Part shown: piece after piece, positions 46,902 to 55,592 of the stretch
How positions within the stretch are numbered: position 1 is the stretch's first letter
Layout: each line of letters opens with the position of its first letter
Assembly (NCBI RefSeq): GCF_002201535.1
Contig: NZ_NIWW01000008.1
Location: 124,001-188,000, forward strand
Source of the DNA: Lacimicrobium sp. SS2-24
Lineage (GTDB): Bacteria > Pseudomonadota > Gammaproteobacteria > Enterobacterales > Alteromonadaceae
DNA length: 64,000 nucleotides
Reading direction: 5' to 3'
The notes under the pieces: model-generated
Told to the model about the DNA's origin: nothing
Databases searched by the model: none
Seen by the model: the letters and a program-made list of their open reading frames with translations, nothing else
Made by a program: the position numbers and the translations under genes

Positions 46902-47893
46902 GCTTTACCTCTGTGTAAGGGGAAGTGACAGGCATACTCATGACCATGAATGCGCCGGGTTATGGGCATTTTCACACATTCTCGCTGGGCTCTCGGGCAA
47001 CGGGGACCGAGACGGCAACCGATGGGCAAGTGCTGCAGGGTAGGAATGGTTCCATCGAGACACGAGAGGGGCGATTTGGGCGGCAAATCACGACGAAAGC
47101 TCGGCGCACTGTCCAATAGTGCCTGAGTGTATGGATGCAACGGGCGGCGCTTTATCTGTGACATCTTGCCACTTTCCACTGTCTGGCCGCAGTACAGAAC
47201 TGTCATGGTATTGGCCATCGCGGCGATGGCCAGCAGATCGTGACTGACAAAAAGTACACTCAATCCTGCGGTCTTATTGAGCCTGGTCAGTAGTTTCAGT
47301 ATCTGTACCTTGGTGGTGGTCTCCATGCCAACGGTGGGATTGTCAGCTATCAGCAGTTTAGGCCTGGATATCAGGGCCATAGCGATGGAAAATTTCTGAC
47401 AGATATCTTCCGGCAATTGGTGGACATAGCTGGAAAGGCACTGATTATGGTCACGAATTCCCACCCGATGTAGCTCCTGAATAGCAATATCCAGGCGTTG
47501 CTGTTTGCGTTGCCAGAACCAGCCCTTACTTAGTCGGTGGGCAGGAATGCTCTCTTCGATTTGCTCTCTTAGGGTTGCCGAGGGGTCCAGAGAGGCAGAG
47601 GCATTTTGTAAGATCACAGAGATGTCGTTGCGGGTGATCGCTCTGCGCTGACTTGCAGACATGCCCAACAAGTCATTGCCTTTCCAGTTCATTCGATCGG
47701 CGGTGACGCGCCAACGTTCGGGTATCGCGCCGACAATAGATTTGACGATCAGGCTTTTACCTGAGCCTGATTCACCCACTAACGCCCGAATTTCGCTGGG
47801 CTCAATGCTCAGGCTGACTTTATCCAGCGCACTGACCCAACCCATAGGGGTATCGATTTCCAGGGTCAGATTTTTGATGTCCAACATCGGCAT
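46898..47893 (-). CDS. sapD: Sap-type peptide ABC transporter ATPase SapD
   Basis: The second ATPase of the Sap system, 331 residues. Walker A is GESGSGKS, Walker B is LLIADNPTVGME (Asn-Pro in place of Glu-Pro after the Walker B Asp, a natural variant also seen in SapD), and the oligopeptide-transporter C-terminal Cys-containing region is GCRLGPRCPRAQREC. The variant Walker B suggests that SapF supplies most of the ATP hydrolysis. The start overlaps the sapC stop by one base. Confidence 0.92.
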   Translation of the reverse strand: MPMLDIKNLTLEIDTPMGWVSALDKVSLSIEPSEIRALVGESGSGKSLIVKSIVGAIPERWRVTADRMNWKGNDLLGMSASQRRAITRNDISVILQNASASLDPSATLREQIEESIPAHRLSKGWFWQRKQQRLDIAIQELHRVGIRDHNQCLSSYVHQLPEDICQKFSIAMALISRPKLLIADNPTVGMETTTKVQILKLLTRLNKTAGLSVLFVSHDLLAIAAMANTMTVLYCGQTVESGKMSQIKRRPLHPYTQALLDSAPSFRRDLPPKSPLSCLDGTIPTLQHLPIGCRLGPRCPRAQRECVKMPITRRIHGHEYACHFPLHRGKA

Positions 47894-48786
47894 TATTGCA
47901 ACAACCTTTTTTTCAGTGCGGTGCGCAGGCCATCCCCTACCAGGTTGATGGAGAGTACCATCAAAAAGATGGCCGCGCCGGGCAGTGCAACACTCCAGGG
48001 CGCCGCGTAAGCCGTATCCAGGGATTCCGATAACATGGCACCCAGTTCAGGTGACGGTGACTGAGCCCCCAGGTTGAGAAAGCCCAGTGCTGAGATATCC
48101 AGGATGGCAACGGACAACGCCATGGTGGCCTGTACCACCAAAACTTCCACCATGTTTGGCAGTACGTCGCGCATCAACAGTCTTTGATTGCTCGCGCCAT
48201 CGAGTCGTGCCGCAACGATATACTCTTTTTGAAACTCGCGTCTGACCAGGTCCCGGGTCTGATGAATAAACTGGGGGATGAGCGCCAGCGTGATAGCCCA
48301 CATGCTGTTCAGCAATCCGGTTCCGAGTATTGCCACGATAATAATGGCAATCAGCAGGGTAGGAATCGCCATAATAGCATCAAGCAAGTGGTTGATGACG
48401 CTGGCTCGCAGTCCCCTGCTCATACCCGCGTAGGCACCAATGCTGCAGCCTACCAACATGGCGATTAACACCAGTACGACACTGCTGCCCAGCGTGATCC
48501 TGCAGCCATGAATAACCCGACTGAGTAAATCCCGACCGAGGCTGTCTGTACCAAATAAATGGCTGATTTCACCATTAATATCCCAGGCCGGAGGCAGAAG
48601 AAGCATGTCGGTATTTTGCTGCAGTGGGCCGTAAGGCACCAGCATCGGCCCAATAAATGCGGCAAGAATAAAAAAGGCCAGGCACCATAGTCCTGCCAGG
48701 GCAACATGGTTATTCTGGAACTCTGTCCAGGTATGTCGCATCGGCGAGGGATAGTATTCTTCCTGATAAAAGCTAGGCCTGGGCAT
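47893..48786 (-). CDS. sapC: Sap-type peptide ABC transporter permease SapC
   Basis: A membrane permease of 297 residues. It has an N-terminal cytoplasmic segment (RHTWTEFQNNHVA), about six helices, and the permease EAA loop AARLDGASNQRLLMRDVLPNM. The C-terminal LNLGAQSPSPELGAML motif matches the DppC/SapC group. It overlaps sapB by 14 bases. Confidence 0.93.
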   Translation of the reverse strand: MPRPSFYQEEYYPSPMRHTWTEFQNNHVALAGLWCLAFFILAAFIGPMLVPYGPLQQNTDMLLLPPAWDINGEISHLFGTDSLGRDLLSRVIHGCRITLGSSVVLVLIAMLVGCSIGAYAGMSRGLRASVINHLLDAIMAIPTLLIAIIIVAILGTGLLNSMWAITLALIPQFIHQTRDLVRREFQKEYIVAARLDGASNQRLLMRDVLPNMVEVLVVQATMALSVAILDISALGFLNLGAQSPSPELGAMLSESLDTAYAAPWSVALPGAAIFLMVLSINLVGDGLRTALKKRLLQ

Positions 48787-49804
48787 AGAACTGCCTCTTA
48801 TTTAAGGGGTAGAGGATACGCACGATCAAATCAACGGAAATGGTGAATGTCACAACAATGGCAGAAACCGCCAGCATGCCCCCGCGAATTGCCGGATAAT
48901 CACGCTGATAAATGGCCTGAATCAACCACTCACCAATTCCTGGCCAGGAAAAAATCACTTCTACAATCATGGCATTGGTGAGCAGTACCGTAAACTGCAT
49001 CGCCAGCTGCGGCATGATGGGAAGCAGGGCGTTCTTCATGCCGTGACGCCAGAAGACCTGAGAATGACTCAGACCTTTGGTGTAGGCCGCTTTGATAAAG
49101 TCACTGCTATACACGGTGACCACGGAGCGTCGTATCAGTCTGATTACCAGTGCTGTCGTGACAATGGAAAGGGACAGTGTCGGCAGGACCAGATGACGCA
49201 GTGCATCTTTGAGAGCCGCATCTTTGACGGCCACATCAGATTGCAAAATATCAATAAGAATAAAGCCGGTGTGGTAGGGGATATCGTACAGCAAGCTGAT
49301 GCGACCGGACATGGGCAGGTAGCCGAGCTGTAAAGCAAAGATAAGGATCAGCAGTAGTGATAACCAAAATACCGGGAAGGAAAAGCCGGCCAGACTGACG
49401 GACAGAATACCTAAGTCCGTATAGGTGCGGTGTTTTAATCCTGCCAGGACCCCTAACGGCAGACCCACAAGCAAAGAGATCACCATGGCATACAGACTAA
49501 GCTCAAGACTGGCAGGTAACAAATACAGGATATCGTCAAACACCGGGGTCTGAGAATTCAGGCTGACGCCCCAATCACCCGACAAGGTGAGTTTAAGGTA
49601 TGTCCAGAAACCACTGAACCACCCTTCACTGAGCGCGTACATCAGCTGCAGTTGATGGGACTGATCGGCCGATAAAGGTGGCGTGCCAGACAGGTTCGTC
49701 AGGGTGTCACCAGGGAACAAAAAGGCCAATACATAAGATCCCAGGCACAAAATAAACAGCGTGATGATGAGCAGGTTCAGGCGACGGCCAATGGCTATCA
49801 ACAT
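48773..49804 (-). CDS. sapB: Sap-type peptide ABC transporter permease SapB
   Basis: A membrane permease of 343 residues. The start is ATG 49804 (MLIAIGRRLNLLI), one base after the sapA stop, with AAGGAG in the sapA end serving as ribosome site. The frame extends to 49849 within sapA. The EAA loop is AAYTKGLSHSQVFWRHGMKNAL, and the FSWPGIGEWLIQAI segment is typical of DppB/SapB. Confidence 0.93.
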   Translation of the reverse strand: MLIAIGRRLNLLIITLFILCLGSYVLAFLFPGDTLTNLSGTPPLSADQSHQLQLMYALSEGWFSGFWTYLKLTLSGDWGVSLNSQTPVFDDILYLLPASLELSLYAMVISLLVGLPLGVLAGLKHRTYTDLGILSVSLAGFSFPVFWLSLLLILIFALQLGYLPMSGRISLLYDIPYHTGFILIDILQSDVAVKDAALKDALRHLVLPTLSLSIVTTALVIRLIRRSVVTVYSSDFIKAAYTKGLSHSQVFWRHGMKNALLPIMPQLAMQFTVLLTNAMIVEVIFSWPGIGEWLIQAIYQRDYPAIRGGMLAVSAIVVTFTISVDLIVRILYPLNKRQFYAQA

Positions 49805-49805
49805 A

Positions 49806-51413
49806 TCAGTTAGGCTCCTTAGCGACATTGGCAAAACTGATACCGCCAAAGGGGTTTATTTGCAAACCGCTAATATTGGTTCTGTAGGCCTGAAAGCGAT
49901 AGGCGTGGGCAATCGGCAGCAAAGGCATCTGTTCTGCCAGTATCTGATTGGCTTGCTGATAATAGCCTAATCGCACGGATTCATCGGCATTTCTTACTGC
50001 CTGATTGATGAGCAGATCATATTCAGGTGAGCACCAGTTGGCTCTGTTACTGCCAGAGGCAATGGCGGAGCAGCTTAGCAGGGGACGATAGAAGTTATCC
50101 GGATCACCATTATCCGCGGACCAGCCAATCAGAACGGAATCATGCTGCCCCTGCAACAGCAAGCGACGAAAAGATCCCCATTCATGACTGATAACGCTCG
50201 CCCGGATGCCCACTTCGGCCAGATAATGCTGAATTAACTCTGCCATCTTGGTGGCATTGGGATTATAGGCCCGCTCAATAGGCATCGCCCAGATGGTCAT
50301 ACTAAAACCGGGCTCAATGCCGGCTTCCTGTAACAGTTTTTTCGCCTGCACCGGGTTGTAAGACGTGTCCTGCAAGGTTTCATCAAAGGCCCAGGATGAC
50401 GGGGGCAACAACCCTCTTGCTAATACGGCAGTATCAAAGTACACGGTATCCAGAAGCGTCTTTCGGTCAACCGCCAGGGCCAGCGCCTGCCTCACTCTGG
50501 GATCATCAAACGGGGGCCTGGCCGTATTAAAAGCCCAAAACCCCACATTCAGTCCGGGGCGCTCCTCAAGTTTGAGATCGGCTCGTTCCTCGATAACCTG
50601 CAATTCGGTTTGCGCAGGATACGCAATGACATCACATTCACCGGTAATCAGTTTTGCCAGTCGCAATGAACTTCGTGGGGTGATGTCATAAATCAGTTTG
50701 GGGACGGAGTCGTTTCCTTCCCAGTATCCGTCGTGGCGGAGATAGCGGATATAGGCGTCTTTACGATAGCGATAAAATTTAAACGGACCTGTGCCTATTG
50801 GTCGGAGGTCGAGCAGCTCGGGTTTGTCCTCGGCCATCACCTGATTGGCATATTCTTCTGACAAGATGATGGCGAAATCGGTCGCCAGAGTGGCCAGAAA
50901 GGAGCTGTCAGGGTAGTGAAGTTTAATCTCAACACGGTAGCCATTGACCAGATTGACCTCTTTAATAATCTGACGTAATCCCAGGCTATCGAAATAGGGA
51001 TAACGGCCTCCGGATACCTGATGAAATGGGTGATTGGGATCACGCCAGCGATTGATACTAAACACTACATCTTTAGCATCGAAGGAGCGGGTCGGTTTAA
51101 AGTAAGCGGTGTGGTGAAAGTTAACATGTTTACGCAACTGAAACGCATAGGTGAGCCCATCACGGCTGACCGACCAACTGCTCGCGAGTGAGGGGATCAG
51201 TTTGCCTGTTTGAGGGTCAAAATCTATCAGACGGTTATACAACTGATGGGATGTGGCATCGGCGGTGGTGCCGGAGATATCCAGTTGCGGATTAAATGTG
51301 ATCGGGCTGCCTTCTGAACAGTATACCAACCCCTCGACCGGTATATTGCTCTCAACCTGTGGCTGGCAGCCTCCTACTATTGCAAGGCTCAGCAGAATCG
51401 CCAGGCAACGCAT
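49806..51413 (-). CDS. sapA: Sap-type solute-binding lipoprotein SapA
   Basis: A peptide-binding protein of family 5, 535 residues from ATG 51413. A lipobox LAIVGGC (Cys16) predicts a membrane-anchored lipoprotein rather than a free periplasmic protein. The SBP_bac_5 features are SPITFNPQLD, LASSWSVSRDGLTYAFQLR, FDAKDVVFSINRW and the VRQALALAVDRKTLL segment. The ATG shares one base with the pspF stop (TGATG), so translation is coupled. A GTG at 51416 is an alternative start. Confidence 0.92.
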   Translation of the reverse strand: MRCLAILLSLAIVGGCQPQVESNIPVEGLVYCSEGSPITFNPQLDISGTTADATSHQLYNRLIDFDPQTGKLIPSLASSWSVSRDGLTYAFQLRKHVNFHHTAYFKPTRSFDAKDVVFSINRWRDPNHPFHQVSGGRYPYFDSLGLRQIIKEVNLVNGYRVEIKLHYPDSSFLATLATDFAIILSEEYANQVMAEDKPELLDLRPIGTGPFKFYRYRKDAYIRYLRHDGYWEGNDSVPKLIYDITPRSSLRLAKLITGECDVIAYPAQTELQVIEERADLKLEERPGLNVGFWAFNTARPPFDDPRVRQALALAVDRKTLLDTVYFDTAVLARGLLPPSSWAFDETLQDTSYNPVQAKKLLQEAGIEPGFSMTIWAMPIERAYNPNATKMAELIQHYLAEVGIRASVISHEWGSFRRLLLQGQHDSVLIGWSADNGDPDNFYRPLLSCSAIASGSNRANWCSPEYDLLINQAVRNADESVRLGYYQQANQILAEQMPLLPIAHAYRFQAYRTNISGLQINPFGGISFANVAKEPN

Positions 51414-52522
51414 CACTGCTGTTTTTCCTGTTCATCGTTGGCGGAGTCGAGCAGATTGTATTTTTTCAGGTAACCTCTTAACTGATGATACGTCAGTCCC
51501 AACTTCTCTGCGGTTTTCTTCTGGTTAAACTGGCTGTCTGAGAGGGCGCTACGAATCAGATCAATTTCGAAGTTTTGTGACAAACTCTTTAAGTCTACCG
51601 GGAATGCAAACGACGGGGGAGTATGACCGTTAATCGCGGTGCTTTTATCTGAGCCATTGGTTGTTTCAGATGTCGTCACGGTAGTCGTATCGCTGCGCTG
51701 CTCAAGGGCTGGCCTGGGTTTAATAAACTGTTTTGGCCGGTAGGGTGACGCAAAAGGATCCAATACCATTTCATGAACCGGCAGATGTGGATTATTACAC
51801 CGGTACACCGCCCGTTCCACTGCATTTTTCAATTCCCGGATATTACCCGGCCAGTCATATTCAAGCATGGTGCGTTTGGCTTTTTCTGTGAAGCCACTGA
51901 ATAACTCCATATCCAGTTCGCGGGCCATGTTGATGGCGAAATGTTCCGCCAGCATCAGGATATCTTCCGGTCGTTCCCGCAATGGTGGTAGCGTAATGAC
52001 ATCGAAAGCGAGCCTGTCGAGCAAATCCGCCCTGAAACTGCCTTGCTCTGCTAAGGAGGGGAGGTCTTCGTTGGTTGCGGCGATCAATCTGACATCCACC
52101 TTGACGCTGCGTGAGCCCCCGACACGTTCAAATTCGCCGTACTCGATGACACGCAGTAATTTTTCCTGGATCAATCCCGAGGTATTAGCCAGCTCATCCA
52201 GAAATAAGGTGCCATTGTGCGCCGTTTCAAATCGCCCTTCGCGTCGCTTCGAGGCCCCTGTAAAGGCGCCGGCTTCGTAACCAAAGAGCTCACTTTCAAG
52301 CAGGTTGTCATTGAGCGCCGCACAATTTAGTTTCAGATAATTCTGTTCCCAGCGTTTTGACAGGTAATGTAATCGCGCTGCGATTAATTCCTTACCGGTA
52401 CCGCGCTCACCGATAACCAGCACCGGCTTGTCCAGCGGCGCGATCTGAGATACCTGTTCCAGCACTTCCAAAAAGCTGTTGGATTGCCCGAGTAAATTAT
52501 CTTGCTGACGAAAGCGACTCAC
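51413..52522 (-). CDS. pspF: Psp operon transcriptional activator PspF
   Basis: A sigma-54 enhancer-binding protein of 369 residues without a sensory domain, held off by PspA. The AAA+ core starts near residue 5. Walker A is GERGTGKE, the sigma-54-contacting GAFTGA loop is intact, and Walker B is GTLFLDELA. The C-terminal Fis-type helix-turn-helix is NQKKTAEKLGLTYHQLRGYLKK. It is about 45 residues longer than enteric PspF because of a Thr/Ser-rich linker (about 275-315). It is divergent from pspA and overlaps sapA by one base. Confidence 0.95.
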   Translation of the reverse strand: MSRFRQQDNLLGQSNSFLEVLEQVSQIAPLDKPVLVIGERGTGKELIAARLHYLSKRWEQNYLKLNCAALNDNLLESELFGYEAGAFTGASKRREGRFETAHNGTLFLDELANTSGLIQEKLLRVIEYGEFERVGGSRSVKVDVRLIAATNEDLPSLAEQGSFRADLLDRLAFDVITLPPLRERPEDILMLAEHFAINMARELDMELFSGFTEKAKRTMLEYDWPGNIRELKNAVERAVYRCNNPHLPVHEMVLDPFASPYRPKQFIKPRPALEQRSDTTTVTTSETTNGSDKSTAINGHTPPSFAFPVDLKSLSQNFEIDLIRSALSDSQFNQKKTAEKLGLTYHQLRGYLKKYNLLDSANDEQEKQQ

Positions 52523-52646
52523 ATTGTTCCTTAAAAAGTGGTCTAAAAGACTAATTTATGGTTGATATAAATACTATTCTAGATGAAGGTGAAAAGGTAG
52601 TAAATTAATACTTTTTTAAAATCAAAGGGTTATGACGTTGTGCCGG

Positions 52647-52662
52647 TTGGCCTGGTTATTGA
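52647..52662 (+). promoter_or_regulatory. Candidate sigma-54 promoter of pspA
   Basis: TTGGCC (52647-52652) and TTGA (52659-52662) have the -24/-12 spacing of sigma-54 promoters, but the -12 GC is GA here. It lies 66 bases before pspA and next to the PspF gene, as expected for the psp operon. Confidence 0.5.
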
Positions 52663-52680
52663 ATATACCCTGACAGGCAA

Positions 52681-52700
52681 GGTCATAATGACCGGTCATT
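52681..52700. promoter_or_regulatory. Overlapping dyads in the pspA leader
   Basis: GGTCAT-A-ATGACC (52681-52693) and the 14-base palindrome AATGACCGGTCATT (52687-52700) share a central arm, giving two mutually exclusive hairpins or a repeated operator. They lie just after the expected transcription start. Confidence 0.5.
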
Positions 52701-52728
52701 TAAGTTTAATGATAAAGAGGTAAGTATT

Positions 52729-53412
52729 ATGGGCATTTTCTCCCGATTCTCTGACATTGTGAACTCTAATCTGAACGCTTTATTAGATAAAGCGGAAGAT
52801 CCAGAGAAAATGGTGCGTCTGATCATCCAGGAAATGGAAGATACGCTGGTAGAAGTGCGTTCTACCTCTGCCAAAACCTTGGCAAATAAAAAGGAAATTG
52901 TCAGTCAGATTGCCAAATTGGAATTACAGGCCAAAGACTGGGAAGCCAAAGCGGAACTGGCCTTAAGTAAAGATCGTGAAGATTTAGCGCGCGCCGCGTT
53001 GCTGGAGCGCAAAAAGACCGATGAGCATGTAGATGTGCTCAAACGTGAATTGTCCCTGGTTGAGGAACAGATCAGTAAGCTGCAAAGTGAAATCGGACAA
53101 TTGCAGGAAAAACTGGCGGATGCCAAAGCGCGCCAGAAGACCATTATTATGCGTCAGCAAACGGCACAGTCACGACTGGACATCAAGCGTAACCTCGACA
53201 GTGGTAAGGTTGATGATGCCATGGGACGGTTTGAACGTTATGAGCGTAAAATAGATGATCTGGAAAGTCAGGTTGATGCCTATGATCTGGGCAAAAATAC
53301 GCTTGCGGATGAATTCGCGGAGCTGGAAGCCAGCGATAAAATTGACGCCGAACTGGCGGCGCTGAAGAAAAAGGTTAAAACTAAACAGCCTAGCGCCAGC
53401 AGTAAAAAGTAA
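52729..53412 (+). CDS. pspA: Phage shock protein A
   Basis: A membrane-stress effector and PspF inhibitor of the ESCRT-III-like IM30 family, 227 residues, almost wholly coiled coil (about 25-220). The N-terminal amphipathic helix GIFSRFSDIVNSNLNALLDK binds membrane, and the MVRLIIQEMEDTL segment is conserved. GAGG precedes the ATG by eight bases. Confidence 0.97.
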   Translation: MGIFSRFSDIVNSNLNALLDKAEDPEKMVRLIIQEMEDTLVEVRSTSAKTLANKKEIVSQIAKLELQAKDWEAKAELALSKDREDLARAALLERKKTDEHVDVLKRELSLVEEQISKLQSEIGQLQEKLADAKARQKTIIMRQQTAQSRLDIKRNLDSGKVDDAMGRFERYERKIDDLESQVDAYDLGKNTLADEFAELEASDKIDAELAALKKKVKTKQPSASSKK

Positions 53413-53430
53413 AGAATTAAGGAGAAGACC

Positions 53431-53667
53431 GTGGAAGACGTTGTGGCTCTTTTAATCGCGCCCATTATCATTTTCATGATTTTCGTGGCGCCAATCTGGC
53501 TGATCATGCATTACCGCAGTAAGAAGCAGGTCGCGCAAGGATTATCGGAAGAGGAGTATGCCTCCTTAACTGAACTGGCGCAAAAAGCCGAGGTCATGAA
53601 CGAACGGATACAGACACTTGAAGCCCTATTAGATGCAGAGGCTCCACAATGGAGGAACAGAGCATGA
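53431..53667 (+). CDS. pspB: Phage shock protein B
   Basis: A small inner-membrane sensor (78 residues) that with PspC releases PspA from PspF. It has one N-terminal helix (about 5-25), then a leucine-zipper-like coiled coil (about 40-68). It starts with GTG at 53431, with AAGGAG six bases upstream, and overlaps pspC by four bases. Confidence 0.93.
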   Translation: MEDVVALLIAPIIIFMIFVAPIWLIMHYRSKKQVAQGLSEEEYASLTELAQKAEVMNERIQTLEALLDAEAPQWRNRA

Positions 53668-54095
53668 AAGGTAAAGGTCAACTCTATCGTGACAGCAAAA
53701 ATGGTAAGATCGCCGGTGTGTGTGCCGGCGTTGCTGCCTACTTTGGCTGGGAGGCCTGGCTGGTAAGAATTATCTTTGTGTCTGCGGTGTTGCTTGCAGG
53801 TGGGCCGTTCTTCATCATGGCCTATATTGCGGCCTGGTTTATCTTAGATAAAAAACCGCTGCATCAGGGGCCATCGGCGGCCTTTGCAGGCACCACCGGG
53901 AAGGGATGGCAGAATACTGAGCAGGGAGAACCGATTTCGGTCAAGTCTAAGGTATGGCAATCGGGTGAACCACCCAAGCAGGCGTTTCATGACATCATGG
54001 GACAGTTTGATACGCTGGAAGTCAGATTGCGCAAAATGGAAACCTATGTAACCTCATCAGAGTTTCAGTTAAACCGAGAAATCAGCAGACTGTAA
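53664..54095 (+). CDS. pspC: Phage shock protein C
   Basis: A membrane partner of PspB, 143 residues from ATG 53664 (GGAGG seven bases upstream). The PspC domain is LYRDSKNGKIAGVCAGVAAYFGWEAWLVRI, followed by a helix (about 40-65) and a C-terminal coiled segment. No pspD, pspE or pspG is seen after it. Confidence 0.94.
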   Translation: MKGKGQLYRDSKNGKIAGVCAGVAAYFGWEAWLVRIIFVSAVLLAGGPFFIMAYIAAWFILDKKPLHQGPSAAFAGTTGKGWQNTEQGEPISVKSKVWQSGEPPKQAFHDIMGQFDTLEVRLRKMETYVTSSEFQLNREISRL

Positions 54096-54170
54096 TCCCT
54101 TCCCGCCCTGTGTATCGTCACCATCAGCGCGGACTTCTGGTCCCTGCTGATGACGCTGTTTAAGGACCCT

Positions 54171-55592
54171 ATGATCCCAAACGAAATGCATCGAAAAACA
54201 CTCAGCTCGTTGCGCAATAAAGCACAGTTGGCAGCCAACAGAATGACTGACCAGCACGTGCGTTTAGCGGTGACGGGGTTGAGCGGCGCGGGTAAAACCG
54301 CCTTTATTACCTCATTAGTGAATCAGTTGCTGGAAGCCAATCATGGTGCGGAATTAGCGTTTTTCTCTCCGGTGCGACACGGACGGATTATCGGTGTACA
54401 ACGGGCCTCTCAACCCGATTTGCAGCTGGCCAGGTTTGAGTACGAAAAGGGTATGGATGCGCTGAACAACGCGCCTCTACCCGTCTGGCCCTCGCCCACA
54501 CGAGGCGTCAGTCAGATACGACTTAATATTCGTTATCGACAGGCGAAAGGACTGCGTCGTCTGGTTTCAGACACGGCCACGCTGGTGCTCGATATTATTG
54601 ACTACCCTGGCGAATGGTTACTGGACTTACCCTTACTGGACATGGATTTTACGCAATGGAGCCAGTATTGCGCAGTGCAGATGCAACAGCCACTGCGACA
54701 GGAGCTTGCGGCAGATTTTCTGACCCACGCTGAGCAAATAGACTGGGCGGCTGACGGCGATGAAATGGCACTCGAACGGTTGGCTTCTCAATACAGAGCG
54801 TATCTGCGCGCTTCAAAGCAAGCCGGCCTGGAATTGATTCAGCCGGGACGCTTCGTGTTACCCGGAGAACTGGAGGGGGCGCCCATTCTTCAGTTTGTCC
54901 CCGTACCTGAATCGGTGCTTAAAGCACACTCTGAACCCCCTAAAGGCAGTAACCTCGAGCTGGTCACCGAGCGCTTCAGGCAATACAAAGAAAAGGTGGT
55001 GAAACCTTTTTACCGCCAGTATTTCAAAAAGTTCGATCGCCAGATTATTCTGGTGGATTGTCTCAGTGCCCTTAACCGGGGCAAGCAAAGCTTTTATGAA
55101 TTGCAGGAGGCGATAAACTGGCTACTGAAAAGTTACGATTACGGCAGTAATTCGCTCATCCGCCGACTGTTCTCTTCTCGTATCGATAAATTGGTGTTCG
55201 CTGCCAGCAAGGCGGATCATATTACCCCTGATCAACAGGATAATCTGATTCGGTTGCTTGAGTCTATGGTACACAGTGCGCGTCAGGATATTGCTTATCA
55301 GGGGTGTACGATTCAAACCACCGCCTTTGCCGCTATCAGGGCGTCACAGGTGGGCAAAGCCGACTATCAGGGCACACAGATCAGTGTTCTGAAGGGAAGG
55401 GATTTAGAGGGCAACGCACTGACCCTGTATCCCGGCGACGTTCCTTCAAGCTGTCCTCAGGAATCTTTCTGGCAGCACCAGCACTTTGAGTTTCCGGCCT
55501 TCTCGCCGCCGCAGCGTTCTGCCTTAACCGCCTTGCCTCATATTCGTATGGACCAACTCCTTGAATTTTTGTTAGGAGATAAACTGCAATGA
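54171..55592 (+). CDS. ycjX: YcjX-family GTPase-like protein
   Basis: A stress-linked P-loop protein of 473 residues. Walker A is GLSGAGKTAF, followed by RLVSDTATLVLDIIDYPGEWLLDLPLL, LIQPGRFVLPGELEGAP and the DRQIILVDCLSALNRG segment, all family hallmarks. The start ATG 54171 has AAGGA four bases upstream; ATG 54150 is in frame but less likely. It follows pspC in the psp neighbourhood, as in enterics, and overlaps ycjF by four bases. Confidence 0.93.
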   Translation: MIPNEMHRKTLSSLRNKAQLAANRMTDQHVRLAVTGLSGAGKTAFITSLVNQLLEANHGAELAFFSPVRHGRIIGVQRASQPDLQLARFEYEKGMDALNNAPLPVWPSPTRGVSQIRLNIRYRQAKGLRRLVSDTATLVLDIIDYPGEWLLDLPLLDMDFTQWSQYCAVQMQQPLRQELAADFLTHAEQIDWAADGDEMALERLASQYRAYLRASKQAGLELIQPGRFVLPGELEGAPILQFVPVPESVLKAHSEPPKGSNLELVTERFRQYKEKVVKPFYRQYFKKFDRQIILVDCLSALNRGKQSFYELQEAINWLLKSYDYGSNSLIRRLFSSRIDKLVFAASKADHITPDQQDNLIRLLESMVHSARQDIAYQGCTIQTTAFAAIRASQVGKADYQGTQISVLKGRDLEGNALTLYPGDVPSSCPQESFWQHQHFEFPAFSPPQRSALTALPHIRMDQLLEFLLGDKLQ

